Counted from the first letter of the stretch, positions 1 through 10,444 are shown. The stretch is 63,095 nt of DNA from Bacteroidota bacterium (GCA_003250475.1 QKGI01000008.1:1-63095), one strand, 5' to 3'. Program-made: numbers and translations. The notes: generated by a model not told the origin, from the sequence alone.

Positions 1-72
1 ATGGGACCGAACGTAGCAGGTGTTATTGGCTCGGCAATAGCAGCAGGTATTCTGTTGAGCTATCTTGGATAA
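1..72 (+). CDS. C-terminal end of a Na+-translocating decarboxylase beta subunit (partial)
   Basis: The first 72 bases read as one open frame ending in TAA, and the 23 residues contain MGPNVAGVIGSA followed by AAG. This matches the conserved C-terminus of the membrane beta subunit of sodium-pumping decarboxylases (oxaloacetate, methylmalonyl-CoA and glutaconyl-CoA decarboxylase family), which couples decarboxylation to Na+ export. The gene begins outside the window, and the ATG at position 1 is internal. It lies 38 bases before the citrate lyase genes. That makes an oxaloacetate decarboxylase attractive, because citrate lyase produces oxaloacetate. The tail alone cannot distinguish this from methylmalonyl-CoA decarboxylase, which is common in Bacteroidota. 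Confidence 0.72.
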   Translation: MGPNVAGVIGSAIAAGILLSYLG

Positions 73-110
73 TTTCTTATGTTTGCATAGGATACACCAT
101 CTGAGGAGAT

Positions 111-1322
111 ATGAAACAGGTTGTTACAGGAAATGCAGGGCCTAAAATACGGTCCGATATTGAAGTGACGTTGGAGATCACTGACTCAGGGGGCATTGAG
201 CTTGACCTGAAATCGAGGGTGATAAGCATGTATGGCGGTGCCATCGATAAGCAGTGTCGTGAGCTGCTGGAGTTCTTCGGGATCACCCATGCACGGCTGA
301 CGATAAATGACTCCGGGGCTCTTCCCTTTGTCATTGCAGCACGCCTCGAGGCGGCCGCCAGGGCCCTTACCGGTTCTGCAGCCTCCTTCCTGCCTGACAT
401 GATACCCGAGAACATTTACCCGTCATCAAGGGACCGGTTTCGTTTTTCAAGACTCTACCTGCCGGGTAACAGTCCGGGGATGTTCCTTAATGCAGGTCTT
501 CATTCACCCGATGGCATCATCCTTGACCTGGAGGATTCGGTAGCACCTGACCGCAAGGACGAGGCGCGTATCCTTGTCAGGAATGCGCTCCGTGCGGTCA
601 ATTTCTACGGTGCAGAACGGATGGTACGTATCAACCAGGGTCAACGCGGTCTTGAAGATCTTGAATATGTGATACCGCATAACGTGCACCTCATACTGAT
701 CCCCAAGTGCGAAGATGCTGATACTGTGAGGGCAATAGACAGGAGAATCAAAGAGATAAAGACTGAAGCCGGACAGGATGATGAGGTTTACCTCATGCCG
801 ATAATCGAGAGCGCTGCCGGCGTTGAGAATGCCTTCGGGATAGCAACTGCCTGTCCATCGGTTGTGGCGATGGCCATAGGTCTTGAGGACTACACTGCCG
901 ATCTGGGCGTACAGCGCACAAAAGAGGGCAGCGAATCACTCTATGCCAGGAACCGCCTGGTAGTTGCAGCAAAGGCCGCAGGCATCCAGCCGATCGACTC
1001 TGTCTTCTCCGATGTGGCCGACATGGATGGGCTGCTCGAAAACGTTATGTCGTCCAAGGCGATGGGCTTCGAAGGCATGGGATGCATACACCCCCGCCAG
1101 ATAGCTGTGATCAGGCAGGGATTTTCACCTGCGGCAGAGGAGATGGAAAAGGCTAAAAGGATCGTGCTGGCCTATCGCGATGCACTGAAGAAGGGACTCG
1201 GGGTGGTTGCCCTGGGATCAAAGATGATTGATCCGCCGGTAGTGGCCCGGGCTGAAAAGACGATAAAACTGGCACTTCGACTGGGCCTGCTGACCGAGGA
1301 CTGGGCTGAGGCCGGGGCTTAA
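111..1322 (+). CDS. Citrate lyase gamma-beta fusion (acyl carrier CitD + citryl lyase CitE)
   Basis: The 403-residue protein joins two citrate lyase subunits that are normally separate. Residues 1 to about 90 resemble CitD, the small acyl carrier. Ser15, in the context KIRSD, aligns with the serine that carries the phosphoribosyl-dephospho-CoA group. From about residue 105 (RLYLPGNSPGMF, then DGIILDLEDSV) the protein is CitE, the citryl-ACP oxaloacetate-lyase of the HpcH/HpaI superfamily. The EDS motif and a conserved Arg-rich region are present. The start ATG follows a GAGGAG sequence. The alpha subunit CitF begins 32 bases downstream, so the enzyme could be complete from two polypeptides. 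No CitC ligase or CitG/CitX for the prosthetic group is visible in the window. Confidence 0.88.
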   Translation: MKQVVTGNAGPKIRSDIEVTLEITDSGGIELDLKSRVISMYGGAIDKQCRELLEFFGITHARLTINDSGALPFVIAARLEAAARALTGSAASFLPDMIPENIYPSSRDRFRFSRLYLPGNSPGMFLNAGLHSPDGIILDLEDSVAPDRKDEARILVRNALRAVNFYGAERMVRINQGQRGLEDLEYVIPHNVHLILIPKCEDADTVRAIDRRIKEIKTEAGQDDEVYLMPIIESAAGVENAFGIATACPSVVAMAIGLEDYTADLGVQRTKEGSESLYARNRLVVAAKAAGIQPIDSVFSDVADMDGLLENVMSSKAMGFEGMGCIHPRQIAVIRQGFSPAAEEMEKAKRIVLAYRDALKKGLGVVALGSKMIDPPVVARAEKTIKLALRLGLLTEDWAEAGA

Positions 1323-1354
1323 AAAAAAGCAAAAATATTAATGCTGATCAGGAG

Positions 1355-2905
1355 ATGAAACTGGTAGAAAACGCTGCCGGACGCATAGTACCGGATGAGA
1401 TAAACGGCCGCGAAGCGGTACCCTTCAAGGGAATAGGCAAACACCGTCCCGAGGGAAGAAAGTATGCTCCCCCGGTGCCCACATGCATAGACTACCCGGA
1501 GGATAACAATAAGGTGATTCCTTCGTTGAGAGAGGCGCTTGAACGCTGCGGACTCAGAGACGGGATGACAATCTCAACTCATCATCATCTGCGTGACGGA
1601 GACCTGGTCAGTAACCAGATCTTCAGCATCGCTTCGGAGATGGGTGTTAAAGACCTTGTATGGCTCCCTTCCGCATCCTTCCCCTGCAATAACCCCGTTA
1701 TTGAATATCTTGAGAACGGAACCATTAATCGTATCGAAGGCAGCATGAACGGACCACTTGGTATGTTTGTCTCTGAGGGTAAGATGAAGGGGACGGCTGT
1801 ACTGAGGTCACACGGTGGCAGGGTTCAGGCTATACAGGATGGAGAGGTTAAGATTGATATTGCCGTACTGGCAGCACCTGCAGCAGACGCCTTTGGTAAT
1901 GCTAAAGGTACAGGGGGCCCTTCGGCAACGGGTGTGCTGGGATATGCAAAAGCCGATTACCTGTATGCTGACAAGGTGATCATCGTTACGGATAACCTGG
2001 TCGACCTGCCATGTTTCCCGATGGAGATAGAGGGAAACTACGTAGATTATGTCGTCGTGGTTGACAAGATCGGTATTCCTGAAAAAATAGTCTCCGGTAC
2101 TACACAGATAACAAGGAGTCCCGACAGGCTGCTGATTGCTGAGCTGACAGCCTCATTCCTTGAAAAGTCAGGCCTGCTACATAATGGAGCGACAATGCAG
2201 GCAGGTGCAGGAGGGACCAGCCTTGCCATTGCGGTCTTTGTTCATGAGATGTTGAAAAAGAAAGGCTGGAAACTCAGTTTCGGCTTTGGAGGCAGCACCA
2301 AATACATGGTCAGCATGCTGGAAGAGGGTCAGATGGGTTATATCCTCGACGCTCAGGCTTTCGACCTTGATTCTGTGAAATCAATAGAGAACAATCCGAA
2401 CCATATACCATACCCGGTATTTAATGCCTATAACTACCATTCCAAGGGTAACCTGACCACGATGATGGACATTATGATCCTTGGGGCAACGGAGATTGAC
2501 ACCGGTTTCAACGGTAATGTGGTTACGCACTCAGACGGTCTCCTGCTGCACGGGATAGGAGGATGGCAGAACTGCCTTCATGCCCGCAATGTCATCATAC
2601 CGTTACCTCTTTTCCGCGACAGGATCCCGGTTATTGTTGACAGGGTGACCACCCTGTGCGGTCCCGGTGAGCTTATCGACGCTGTCATTACGGAGCGGGG
2701 AATAGCAATCAACCCGCGCAGGCAGGATCTGCTTGATGCGGTAAAAGGCAAGGGGCTGCCGCTGGTGACCATCGAAGAACTCAAGGAGATGGCAGAAAGG
2801 ATTTGCGGCAGGCCTGAGAAAGCTGCCTTTGATGATAAGGTGGTCGCAGCTATCAAATGGGTTGACGGCACCGTGATAGATGCAGTACGGAAAGTAAAAA
2901 GATAA
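1355..2905 (+). CDS. citF: Citrate lyase alpha subunit (citrate:acetyl-ACP transferase)
   Basis: The 516-residue protein matches CitF in length and sequence along its whole length, including the early [10 protein letters not shown] segment and the central [10 protein letters not shown] and [13 protein letters not shown] stretches. CitF belongs to the CoA-transferase superfamily. It moves the acyl carrier from acetate to citrate, giving citryl-ACP, which CitE splits to oxaloacetate and acetyl-ACP. It follows the CitD-CitE fusion by 32 bases on the same strand and is surely co-transcribed. With the upstream Na+-decarboxylase tail, the arrangement resembles a citrate fermentation operon. A citrate transporter is not visible here and may lie upstream of the window. 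Confidence 0.9.
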   Translation: MKLVENAAGRIVPDEINGREAVPFKGIGKHRPEGRKYAPPVPTCIDYPEDNNKVIPSLREALERCGLRDGMTISTHHHLRDGDLVSNQIFSIASEMGVKDLVWLPSASFPCNNPVIEYLENGTINRIEGSMNGPLGMFVSEGKMKGTAVLRSHGGRVQAIQDGEVKIDIAVLAAPAADAFGNAKGTGGPSATGVLGYAKADYLYADKVIIVTDNLVDLPCFPMEIEGNYVDYVVVVDKIGIPEKIVSGTTQITRSPDRLLIAELTASFLEKSGLLHNGATMQAGAGGTSLAIAVFVHEMLKKKGWKLSFGFGGSTKYMVSMLEEGQMGYILDAQAFDLDSVKSIENNPNHIPYPVFNAYNYHSKGNLTTMMDIMILGATEIDTGFNGNVVTHSDGLLLHGIGGWQNCLHARNVIIPLPLFRDRIPVIVDRVTTLCGPGELIDAVITERGIAINPRRQDLLDAVKGKGLPLVTIEELKEMAERICGRPEKAAFDDKVVAAIKWVDGTVIDAVRKVKR

Positions 2906-2922
2906 CCTTAAATATTTTTCAT

Positions 2923-3084
2923 ATGAACAGTTACAGATGTCCTGTCTGCGGATATATTTACGATCCCGGCTTAGGGGACGAGAATAGCGATGTACCTGCC
3001 GGAACAGCATTCGAAGACCTGCCGTCAGGGTGGTCATGCCCTGTCTGCGGTGCTCCACATGATGAGTTCGAAGAATACGATTAG
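2923..3084 (+). CDS. Rubredoxin
   Basis: This small 53-residue protein starts at the ATG at 2923 and ends in TAG. It contains the two rubredoxin knuckles, CPVCG at Cys6/Cys9 and CPVCG at Cys39/Cys42, which bind one iron atom. The conserved YIYDP and SGWSCP segments are also present. Rubredoxins are cytoplasmic one-electron carriers, used in anaerobes for superoxide and peroxide detoxification and other reductions. It sits 17 bases after citF and may be read from the same transcript. Its stop overlaps the stop of the convergent pepD gene over four bases (TTAG, 3081-3084). Identity is nearly certain, but the redox partner is unknown. Confidence 0.95.
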   Translation: MNSYRCPVCGYIYDPGLGDENSDVPAGTAFEDLPSGWSCPVCGAPHDEFEEYD

Positions 3085-4547
3085 GACTCCTCCTCAGGGA
3101 TATGCCTCAGGACATCGATAAGCAGATCCCAGAACATCTGAACAGTCTCTATTTCAATCCTCTCTTCGGGAGTATGAGCCCCCTTGATGGTGGGTCCGAA
3201 GGAGATCATGTCAATGCCCTTGTACTTCTCAAGTATCAGTCCGCATTCCAGTCCCGCATGTATGGCTTTCACCTGCGGCACCTTACCGAACAGCTTGCGG
3301 TATGAATCTATCATCAGCCTGAGGATGGCAGAATTCATATTGGGCTTCCATCCGGGATAGCCGTCAGAGTGGGTCACTGTCGCACCGGCAAGATCAAAGC
3401 TCGCTTCAGCTTTCATCGCCGCATAGTTTTTAGCCTCATCCGAGGAGCTTCTCTGCGTGGTCACGACATGTATCTGATTGTTGCCTGTCAGCCTGATGGT
3501 TGCCAGGTTACTCGATGTTTCAACAAGATCGGGGATCTCTTTTGACCACCCCAGTACTCCGTGGGGTACTATACTCAGCGCACTGAGAAGGCGGTGTTGG
3601 GTCTGCTGGTCTATGACAGTCTCCGGCACATCAGCAGGAGTGGCTGCAACCTTCATGTCGGGCTCAAGAGGCCCGTACTCTTCCCTCACTACCTGGTTAT
3701 ATGATGCAGTATCTGCAAGGATATTCTCCTCATGGGCAGGGTTGAAGGTGACAGTAACGAAAGCTTCACGTGGAATGGCGTTTCTGAGATTGCCCCCCGT
3801 AAAATTGCTTATGTTAATGCTGTACTTCCTTTCAAGTTCCTGAAGAAGCCTGGCGATAATCTTTATCGAGTTGCCGTATCCCTTGTGGATCTCATCACCA
3901 GAGTGACCGCCGTGAAGCCCTGTGACAGATATGTTCATCGCCCTGAGCCCTTCGGTCACCTTCACCGGCGTGTAGGGAAGCACCGCCTGGGTATCAATCC
4001 CCCCGGCACAACCAATGAACAATATACCTTCATCTTCAGAATCAAGGTTAAGAAGTATCTGCCCGGTAAAGAAATCAGGTTTCAGATTTATAGCACCGGT
4101 CATTCCTGACTCCTCGTCAACGGTGAACAGGCATTCAATGCGGCCACACTGAAGGTAAGGGTCTGTAAGGACGGCCATCTGAGCCGCTATTCCTATTCCA
4201 TCGTCTGCACCCAGGGTTGTGCCGCTTGCAGTCACCCATTTGCCATCGAGAACCGGAATGATGGGATCTTCATCCCAGTTATGCGGATGAGATGCATTTT
4301 TCTCACCTACCATGTCAAGATGACTCTGAAGAACCACCGTTTTGACCTTCTCTTTGCCCTCCGAGGCCTCTCTTATTATCAGAATGTTACCTACACTGTC
4401 TTCCCTCGCCTCAAGGTTGTGGTTATGTGCAAAATCAAGCAGGTATGCCCTTATTCGCCCTTCATTCTTTGATAGTCTTGGAATTCTGCATATCTCTTCG
4501 AAGTAACTCCAAACCTTTCTTGGCTTTATCTCCCCCAGTTCACCCAT
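3081..4547 (-). CDS. pepD: Cytosol non-specific dipeptidase (Xaa-His dipeptidase), M20 family
   Basis: The 488-residue protein matches PepD, a zinc metallopeptidase that splits dipeptides such as beta-alanyl- or aminoacyl-histidine in the cytoplasm. Visible M20 features are SHLDMV with zinc ligand His76, GADDG with Asp115 or Asp116, and DEESGMTG with the Glu145/Glu146 pair. The C-terminal GLECG segment is also typical. The start is an ATG (4545-4547), and a TAnnTTTG promoter element lies about 40 bases upstream. The gene is convergent with rubredoxin, with stops overlapping by four bases, and divergent from the dehydrogenase at 4711. Confidence 0.93.
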   Translation of the reverse strand: MGELGEIKPRKVWSYFEEICRIPRLSKNEGRIRAYLLDFAHNHNLEAREDSVGNILIIREASEGKEKVKTVVLQSHLDMVGEKNASHPHNWDEDPIIPVLDGKWVTASGTTLGADDGIGIAAQMAVLTDPYLQCGRIECLFTVDEESGMTGAINLKPDFFTGQILLNLDSEDEGILFIGCAGGIDTQAVLPYTPVKVTEGLRAMNISVTGLHGGHSGDEIHKGYGNSIKIIARLLQELERKYSINISNFTGGNLRNAIPREAFVTVTFNPAHEENILADTASYNQVVREEYGPLEPDMKVAATPADVPETVIDQQTQHRLLSALSIVPHGVLGWSKEIPDLVETSSNLATIRLTGNNQIHVVTTQRSSSDEAKNYAAMKAEASFDLAGATVTHSDGYPGWKPNMNSAILRLMIDSYRKLFGKVPQVKAIHAGLECGLILEKYKGIDMISFGPTIKGAHTPEERIEIETVQMFWDLLIDVLRHIPEEES

Positions 4548-4587
4548 ACTAAAATTGTATTACAAACATGTTAAATATGTTAAGCGG

Positions 4588-4595
4588 CAAATATA
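4588..4595 (-). promoter_or_regulatory. Putative -7 element of the pepD promoter
   Basis: On the minus strand this octamer reads TATATTTG, an exact match to the Bacteroidota -7 consensus TAnnTTTG. It is about 40 bases upstream of the pepD ATG, leaving a leader of roughly 33 bases. I see no clear -33 TTG at the usual distance. Confidence 0.4.
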
Positions 4596-4663
4596 GTTTT
4601 TTTCCATTGCAACACTCATGAAATTTTACCTGAGGATTCTCTTTTTTTAAACACAATAAAAAC

Positions 4664-4671
4664 TATATTTT
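4664..4671 (+). promoter_or_regulatory. Putative -7 element for the dehydrogenase at 4711
   Basis: TATATTTT differs from TAnnTTTG only at the last base and is preceded by a T-rich stretch that could act as the -33 region. It is about 40 bases before the ATG. The match is imperfect, so this is tentative. Confidence 0.3.
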
Positions 4672-4710
4672 TACGGGAAACGAAAACTGAGATAAACAAC
4701 AACTAAAGTT

Positions 4711-5907
4711 ATGGCTAAACGTACGATTGTGGCACTGCCGGGAGACGGCATCGGTGCCGTGGTTCTGAAGCAGGCTGTACGCGTTCTTGATGCGGCAGGG
4801 TTTGATGCGGAATATGTTTATGGTGACATAGGATGGGATTTCTGGTGCAGTGAGGGCAATCCTCTCCCGCAGCGTACCATTGACCTGATAGCAAAACATA
4901 AGATTGCCCTTTTCGGGGCGATTACCTCAAAGCCCAAGGACGAGGCTGCTGCCGAACTGTCGCCTGAACTGCAGGGGAAAGGTTTTACATACAGCAGTCC
5001 TATTGTTGGACTGAGGCAGCATTTCGGTCTGGATATATGCGTGAGACCCTGCCGTAGCTATAAGGGTAACCCGCTTAATTTCATCCGCAGGGGCAAGGAT
5101 GGTAATCCCGAGGAGCCGATGGTTGATGTGGTTATATTCAGGCAGAACACCGAGGGGCTCTATGGAGGAGTCGAATGGTCAAACCCCCCGCAACAGGTCT
5201 ATGATGCCCTGATGACCCATCCGAAGTTCCGCGATAATTTCGGATGGTGCCCGAAGGAGGAACTGGCTGTTTCAACAAGGATCTTTACAAGGAAATATAC
5301 AGAACGTATTGTGAGGGCTGCCTTTCAGCATGCAGCTAAATATGGCTATAAGTCCGTAACAGTTTGCGAAAAACCTAATGTTATTCGTGAAACCTCCGGC
5401 CTCATGTGGAAAATTGCAAAAGAGATGCAGAAGAGCGAGTTTCCTTCGATACAGCTCTGGAACACAAATATAGATGCCCAGATGATGTGGCTTACAAAGA
5501 ATCCCGAAGACTACGGTGTGATTGTTGCCGGTAATATGTTTGGAGATATTGTATCCGATGCATTCGCAGGCCTGATAGGTGGTCTTGGCTTTGCCTGCAG
5601 CGCCCAGTTCTCGGAAGACGGGATAGGTGTGTTTGAGCCCACTCACGGCTCTGCGCCCAAATATGCGGGCTATGAGGTGTCGATAGTAAACCCTGTGGCA
5701 ATGATAGAGTCGGCGTGCATGATGCTTGACTATATTGATGAGAAGGATACGGCAGCCCGTATACGTAAGGCAATAGCCGAGGTTATTGAAGATGGAGCTG
5801 TCAAGACATATGATATGATGAAGCTTACCGGCAAGCAGGAAGTGATAGCCATGGGAGCTGCCTCTACCATAAAGATGACTGACGCAATAATCGCTCATTT
5901 AAAATAG
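4711..5907 (+). CDS. Isocitrate/isopropylmalate dehydrogenase family protein, probably NADP-type isocitrate dehydrogenase
   Basis: The 398-residue protein is a beta-decarboxylating dehydrogenase: ALPGDGIG near the N-terminus, RQNTEGLYGG in the middle, and GDIVSD with the metal-binding aspartates near residue 290. The coenzyme loop reads HGSAPKYAG. The Lys-Tyr pair is the one that contacts the 2'-phosphate of NADP in E. coli isocitrate dehydrogenase, whereas NAD-type and isopropylmalate enzymes usually have Asp-Ile there. No leuC or leuD lies nearby, and citrate lyase genes are close, which favours isocitrate as substrate. An HD-like gene starts 6 bases after its stop and is probably co-transcribed. 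Family is certain; substrate is inferred. Confidence 0.8.
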   Translation: MAKRTIVALPGDGIGAVVLKQAVRVLDAAGFDAEYVYGDIGWDFWCSEGNPLPQRTIDLIAKHKIALFGAITSKPKDEAAAELSPELQGKGFTYSSPIVGLRQHFGLDICVRPCRSYKGNPLNFIRRGKDGNPEEPMVDVVIFRQNTEGLYGGVEWSNPPQQVYDALMTHPKFRDNFGWCPKEELAVSTRIFTRKYTERIVRAAFQHAAKYGYKSVTVCEKPNVIRETSGLMWKIAKEMQKSEFPSIQLWNTNIDAQMMWLTKNPEDYGVIVAGNMFGDIVSDAFAGLIGGLGFACSAQFSEDGIGVFEPTHGSAPKYAGYEVSIVNPVAMIESACMMLDYIDEKDTAARIRKAIAEVIEDGAVKTYDMMKLTGKQEVIAMGAASTIKMTDAIIAHLK

Positions 5908-5913
5908 GTATAT

Positions 5914-6465
5914 ATGACTGAGGAGATAAAAAAGCTGTGGCCCGAACTGGATTGGATAGGTGATCCGGATCTGAAAGAGAAGACTGCCCGTACATGGGAA
6001 GTGGCTCTTGAAAGGAGTGTACTGACAGCTGATGACCTTAACCGCATACCTTTTACCCTTCTCTGCGGACCTGATCTTAAAGTGACATTCATGGATCATA
6101 AGAGATGTGTTGTTCATGTAGCCAGGGAGGCAGGGGAAAAGATGAACAGCTTCTTCAGGGAAGATCTGCCGGTGAATATGGATGTTCTGATCTCCGGGGC
6201 TATACTGGCTGATGTCGGCAAGATGCTTGAGTATGAGCTTGATGCAAACGGAAAAGCGGTTCAGGGCAGATATGGACAGTATCTCCGGCATCCGTTCTCA
6301 GGTGTCAGTCTTGCCGAGGAGTGCGGTGTTCCGCCGGAGGTGTGCCACATTATTGCCGCTCATGCCCATGAAGGCGACCTGGTTAAGCGGACTACCGAGG
6401 CATATATTGTGCATCACGCTGACTTCATGACATTCCTGCCCTTTAAGAGCAGGCTGATAGTTTAA
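5914..6465 (+). CDS. HD-superfamily-like protein with an altered HD motif
   Basis: The 183-residue protein shows the helical pattern of an HD-domain phosphohydrolase. Residues about 85-105 read SGAILADVGKMLEYE, then HPFSGVSLAEECGV, then IIAAHAHEG and a final HHADFM. The diagnostic His-Asp pair, normally in LLHDIGK, is here Ala-Asp (ILADVGK), while the later histidines and aspartate remain. It may bind a single metal, act differently or be a non-catalytic relative. It begins 6 bases after the upstream dehydrogenase and is followed by a repeat tract and a strong hairpin. Whether it acts with the dehydrogenase is unknown. Confidence 0.65.
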   Translation: MTEEIKKLWPELDWIGDPDLKEKTARTWEVALERSVLTADDLNRIPFTLLCGPDLKVTFMDHKRCVVHVAREAGEKMNSFFREDLPVNMDVLISGAILADVGKMLEYELDANGKAVQGRYGQYLRHPFSGVSLAEECGVPPEVCHIIAAHAHEGDLVKRTTEAYIVHHADFMTFLPFKSRLIV

Positions 6466-6524
6466 GGTCTGAAGGTCTGAGGTCTGAAGGTCAGAAGGTC
6501 AGGTGTCTCAAAGTCTGAAGGTCC
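6466..6524. repeat. Short degenerate tandem repeat, GGTCTGAA type
   Basis: Immediately after the stop codon at 6463-6465 come about seven imperfect 6-9 base units: GGTCTGAA, GGTCTGA, GGTCTGAA, GGTCAGAA, GGTCAG and two weaker copies. The tract is non-coding and ends just before the hairpin at 6530. It looks like replication-slippage DNA. The role, if any, is unknown. Confidence 0.8.
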
Positions 6525-6529
6525 TTATA

Positions 6530-6562
6530 AATAATTAGCCCCGCATCGCGGGGCTAATTATT
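6530..6562. terminator. Bidirectional hairpin terminator
   Basis: A perfect 15-base-pair inverted repeat (AATAATTAGCCCCGC and its complement) surrounds the three-base loop ATC. The stem has a GC-rich core and A/T-rich flanks, so each strand presents a U-rich 3' side. It lies between the convergent HD-like gene and the GH2 gene and can stop both transcripts. Confidence 0.88.
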
Positions 6563-6603
6563 TGCTGCTGTATGTCTTATGAATGTCAGGCGCTGGCCGG
6601 GTA

Positions 6604-8424
6604 TTATTCTCCTGTCATAGCCTTCCTGACGTTCTCAAAGCCCATCTTGTCTGCCCTGCGGTCGTAGCTAAGCAGTCCGTTGGTCTCTGTTTCCACGTCT
6701 GTGGTCTGTGTATATACTGACGCGCTGAGACCCTCTTCTGCCACCATCCGTCTTACGGCTGAATAGAACTGCCTGTATTTTGCCAGAAGGTCAGTGGAGT
6801 CACTCATCTTCTCATAGCCCCAGTTCTTTTGTTCCCAGGTATGCCCGGGTACAGGAAGGCCCAGGCCTCCGAATTCACCAAGCACTATTGCCCTTCCCTT
6901 TTCTGCCGGTGGGGCGACAGGCTCGGGATAATGATGTACATCATTGACGTCGCCGGTTCCGCGGTCGGTCCAGCCCGACGCACTGTTTACCAGCCTTGTG
7001 GTATCGTACGCTGTAACATAACCGGTTACGGCAGGCGTATCGTACTGTCCCCAGCCTTCATTATATATTACCCACATCACAATTGAGGGGTTGTTAAACC
7101 TGGTGTCGATCATGCGTGTAAGTTCCTGCATGAACTGAGCCGAGTCGGCAGGGCTCTTAGAGATGTCAGCCATGTCACGCCTGATATGGTCATCACCGCT
7201 GGGCATATCCTGCCATACGATCATTCCCAGCCTGTCTGTATGATAATAGAATCGTCTGTTTTCCACTTTCACATGCTTGCGCATCATGTTGAATCCCATC
7301 TTCTTCAGCAGTTCAATGTCATATTTCATTGCATCGTCGGTCGGTGGTGTATAGAGACCGTCAGGCCAGAAACCCTGGTCGAGCGTTCCATTCTGCCACA
7401 CAAATTCATTATTCAGCATGATTCGTGTGAAGCCGTCATCGGCAACACCCAGAGAGATCTTACGCATGCCTGCATAAGACTTCACCTCATCTGTCACAAC
7501 ACCGCCGGTAACCAGCCTTATCTTCAGGTCATAGAGGAACGGGTTCTCCGGGCTCCACAGTTTTGCATCCGGTACCGGAAGTGTTATCGGTGACCCGGAT
7601 GTTCCGGACACCACAGCTAACTCCTTGCCTTCCGATATTATCGTCACCTCGGCCAGTGAGGGCGCCATGTCTACAGGAGGACATCCTTCAGGACCCTGGC
7701 AACGTTCTTCCATCACGGTGACGGTCAGGGTCCCGTTGTCAATGTCGGGGACGACGCGGAGGTCGCCTATCCAGGACTTATCCACCGGCTCAAGCCAGAC
7801 GCTCTGCCATATGCCTGAAGTAGGGGTATACCATATCCCGTGCGGTTCGGACACCTGTTTGCCTCTTGGCTGCCGGCCGCTGTCAGTGGGGTCTGTGACC
7901 TTTACAACCAGGTTGTGCTTACGGCCAGGGGAGAGGTATTGGGTAATATTGCACGAGAAAGGATCATATCCACCCTGGTGACACAACACGAAATTATCAT
8001 CAACCCAGACCCTTGTCTCCCAGTCAGATGCTTCGAAATTGATTATAAGCTGCTTACCATCCCATTTCTTCGGGGTAATGAAATTGTTGGTATACCAGAT
8101 GGCCAGTGAGTCAGTTATCCTCAGTCCTACACCCGACAGGGCCGATTCAACCGGAAAGGGTACAAGTATCTTTCCCTGCGGGGCTGGGCGTTCATCACCT
8201 TTATCACATATGGCATAGTCCCACAGACCGTTAAGACTCATCCATTCATCCCTCACCAGCGCCGGTCTCGGGTATTCCGGCCACGGAGACGACGGGTCAA
8301 TGTCTTCACCCCATACTGTATAGAGTGGGTTATCTGCAGGTTGCCAATCTGCCTTCTTATCTGTTGTACAAAGAGCCATCACCCCGGCTGAGAGAGTGAA
8401 AGCCAGTAATAATTTGTAGTTCAT
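6604..8424 (-). CDS. Glycoside hydrolase family 2 enzyme (beta-galactosidase/glucuronidase type), exported
   Basis: The 606-residue protein starts with a signal sequence. A cysteine at position 19 (VMALC) resembles a lipobox but has Leu rather than Gly/Ala before it. GH2 parts follow: a jelly-roll sugar-binding domain (about 40-215, with LNGLWDY and WVDDNFV), an immunoglobulin-like domain (about 216-325) and a TIM barrel. Asn455-Glu456 in IYNEGWG is the acid/base and Glu517 in VLGEFGG the likely nucleophile. At about 600 residues it lacks the extra C-terminal domains of long beta-galactosidases. It should release beta-linked sugars in the periplasm or at the cell surface. The substrate cannot be told. 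No SusC/SusD pair is nearby. Confidence 0.85.
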   Translation of the reverse strand: MNYKLLLAFTLSAGVMALCTTDKKADWQPADNPLYTVWGEDIDPSSPWPEYPRPALVRDEWMSLNGLWDYAICDKGDERPAPQGKILVPFPVESALSGVGLRITDSLAIWYTNNFITPKKWDGKQLIINFEASDWETRVWVDDNFVLCHQGGYDPFSCNITQYLSPGRKHNLVVKVTDPTDSGRQPRGKQVSEPHGIWYTPTSGIWQSVWLEPVDKSWIGDLRVVPDIDNGTLTVTVMEERCQGPEGCPPVDMAPSLAEVTIISEGKELAVVSGTSGSPITLPVPDAKLWSPENPFLYDLKIRLVTGGVVTDEVKSYAGMRKISLGVADDGFTRIMLNNEFVWQNGTLDQGFWPDGLYTPPTDDAMKYDIELLKKMGFNMMRKHVKVENRRFYYHTDRLGMIVWQDMPSGDDHIRRDMADISKSPADSAQFMQELTRMIDTRFNNPSIVMWVIYNEGWGQYDTPAVTGYVTAYDTTRLVNSASGWTDRGTGDVNDVHHYPEPVAPPAEKGRAIVLGEFGGLGLPVPGHTWEQKNWGYEKMSDSTDLLAKYRQFYSAVRRMVAEEGLSASVYTQTTDVETETNGLLSYDRRADKMGFENVRKAMTGE

Positions 8425-8443
8425 ATCGGTAAGGTTTTCAGGA

Positions 8444-10357
8444 TCAGCCGAGTTTCATCTTCTCAACTTCTTCCATATTGCGTTCATTATAGGCTATCTT
8501 GCCCATGGGTGTGTAGAGCCATTCAATGAGTTCATTGTACCTCTCCGTAATCTTTCCCCTGACGATCTTCATGGTTGAGTTCATCATCCCGTTCTCCTCG
8601 TTGAAGCTCTCGTTAAGCACACCGAGAGCCACAGGCAGCCAGCGATGGGGGAACATATGGCCGTACCTGCCGTTTATCCGGTACTCGTTTACCTCATTTT
8701 CGATGAGGCTTAGCACGGCACGTTTACCCTCCTCGGTTGTGGCAGACAGGTTACGATCCTCAAGATAGATCTTCAGGGCATGCTGGTTAGGAACTATCAG
8801 TGCTATTGTATAAGGTTTCTGATTGTTGTATAGCATGCACTGGTCAATATATCTGGACTGTTCGCTTATTGCTTCTTCAATTCCTTCGGGGCTGAACTTT
8901 TCGCCGTCATCTGCGATCAGCAGGCTCTTGAAACGGCCCAGTACATAAAGGAATCCATCCTGTGTAACATAACCCATGTCACCGGTATAGAGCCATCCGT
9001 CGCGGATGGCATCATGTGTGGCTGTCTCGTTTCTCCAGTACCCGTGCATGACATTCCCACCCCTGATCACTATCTCACCTTTTTCTCCGACAGGCAGTTC
9101 ATTTCCATTGTCATCACATATCTTCAGGTCCATATTGTTTACAAGATATCCTGATGATCCGAGTTTGTGCTTCTTTGAAGAGTTTGAAGAGATGATGGGG
9201 GAGGCCTCGGAGAGCCCGTAACCCTGGTACATTGGTACGCCTATGGCATAGAAGAAACGCTGTAGTTCGATATCAAGAAGTGCTCCTCCTCCGATGAAAA
9301 ACTCCAGTTCTCCCCCAAAAGCCTCCCGTACCTTGGCGAAGAGTATCTTGTCAAGGAGGTTTAGAAGAGGCCTCTTGATCTTCTGTATCCCGCGCCCCTT
9401 GTTATATCCTTCCTTGTTGTATGAGTATGCCATCTTCAGGGCGAAGTTGAAAAGTGACTCGGTCATCTTCCCTTTCTCCCTGATACCTTTTTCAATGTTC
9501 TTACGGAAGTTTTTTGCCAGTGCCGGTACGCTCATCAGCAGGTTAGGCTTGATCTCCTTCATGCAGATGGGTATGTTACGAAGTGTCTCCATCGGTGTCT
9601 TGCCTACCTTCACCGAAGCTATGCTGGCCCCTTTTCCCATAAAGGCATAAATGCCGGCCGTATGGGCAAATGAATGATCCCACGGCAGTATCAGCAGGGT
9701 CTTGTAGTACTGCGGTATATCCATCAGGCTGTAAGACTGGTAGACATTGGTCACATAGTTGCCGTGGGTCAGTATTATACCCTTGGGGTCAGCAGTGGTG
9801 CCCGAAGTATAGCAGATATTGGCAAAGTCCGATTCGGTAATGGATGATGTAAATTCCTCGAATACTTTCCTGTTTGAAGGAATCTCAAGCCATTCACGTC
9901 CTATCTTTCTTACCTCGTTGAAATGGATCTGCCCCTCTGAATACTCTTCCCTGGGGTCCATAAAGATCACTTTTGTTATATCCGGACATTTGTCAATCAC
10001 TTCCAGGATCTTGGGAGCCTGTGTACTTGATGTTATAACCATCTTCGATCCTGAATGAACTATGCGGAACTTGATCTCTTCGGGATTCAGTTTGATCGAG
10101 AGCGGAACGTTAACACCCCCGGCGTAAAGTATCCCCAGTTCTCCGATGACCCAGCTGTTGCGGCCGTCAGCAAGAAGGCATACACGGTCTCCTTTCTTTA
10201 TCCCGAGTTGCATCAGGCCGGCACCAAACTCATGTACCTGGCGCCTGGTCTCCTGATAGGTAGTTCCTTCATACTTTTCCTGCAGCTTCTCCCATAAATA
10301 TATGTTCGATGCATATTTTTCCACATTTTCTTCAAAAAACCGGATAAGTGACTTCAT
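8444..10357 (-). CDS. AMP-forming long-chain acyl-CoA synthetase-like protein
   Basis: This is an ANL-superfamily adenylating enzyme of 637 residues, reading from the ATG at 10357. A TTG 30 bases further out is also open but adds ten residues before the conserved start [17 protein letters not shown]. It has the P-loop [11 protein letters not shown], the GYGLSEASP motif and the YTGDMG/GRFKSLL hinge region. It should activate a fatty acid to acyl-adenylate and then acyl-CoA in the cytoplasm or at the inner membrane. It is the only gene between a GH2 enzyme and a divergent lipoprotein, so context does not define the substrate. Confidence 0.87.
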   Translation of the reverse strand: MKSLIRFFEENVEKYASNIYLWEKLQEKYEGTTYQETRRQVHEFGAGLMQLGIKKGDRVCLLADGRNSWVIGELGILYAGGVNVPLSIKLNPEEIKFRIVHSGSKMVITSSTQAPKILEVIDKCPDITKVIFMDPREEYSEGQIHFNEVRKIGREWLEIPSNRKVFEEFTSSITESDFANICYTSGTTADPKGIILTHGNYVTNVYQSYSLMDIPQYYKTLLILPWDHSFAHTAGIYAFMGKGASIASVKVGKTPMETLRNIPICMKEIKPNLLMSVPALAKNFRKNIEKGIREKGKMTESLFNFALKMAYSYNKEGYNKGRGIQKIKRPLLNLLDKILFAKVREAFGGELEFFIGGGALLDIELQRFFYAIGVPMYQGYGLSEASPIISSNSSKKHKLGSSGYLVNNMDLKICDDNGNELPVGEKGEIVIRGGNVMHGYWRNETATHDAIRDGWLYTGDMGYVTQDGFLYVLGRFKSLLIADDGEKFSPEGIEEAISEQSRYIDQCMLYNNQKPYTIALIVPNQHALKIYLEDRNLSATTEEGKRAVLSLIENEVNEYRINGRYGHMFPHRWLPVALGVLNESFNEENGMMNSTMKIVRGKITERYNELIEWLYTPMGKIAYNERNMEEVEKMKLG

Positions 10358-10444
10358 CTTATAATGTATTTTTGAGGGTTTTTCCAAATCGCGAACTAAT
10401 ATAAAAAAGAATTGGGAAGCTTCGATAGCTTTGCAGAATATTCA

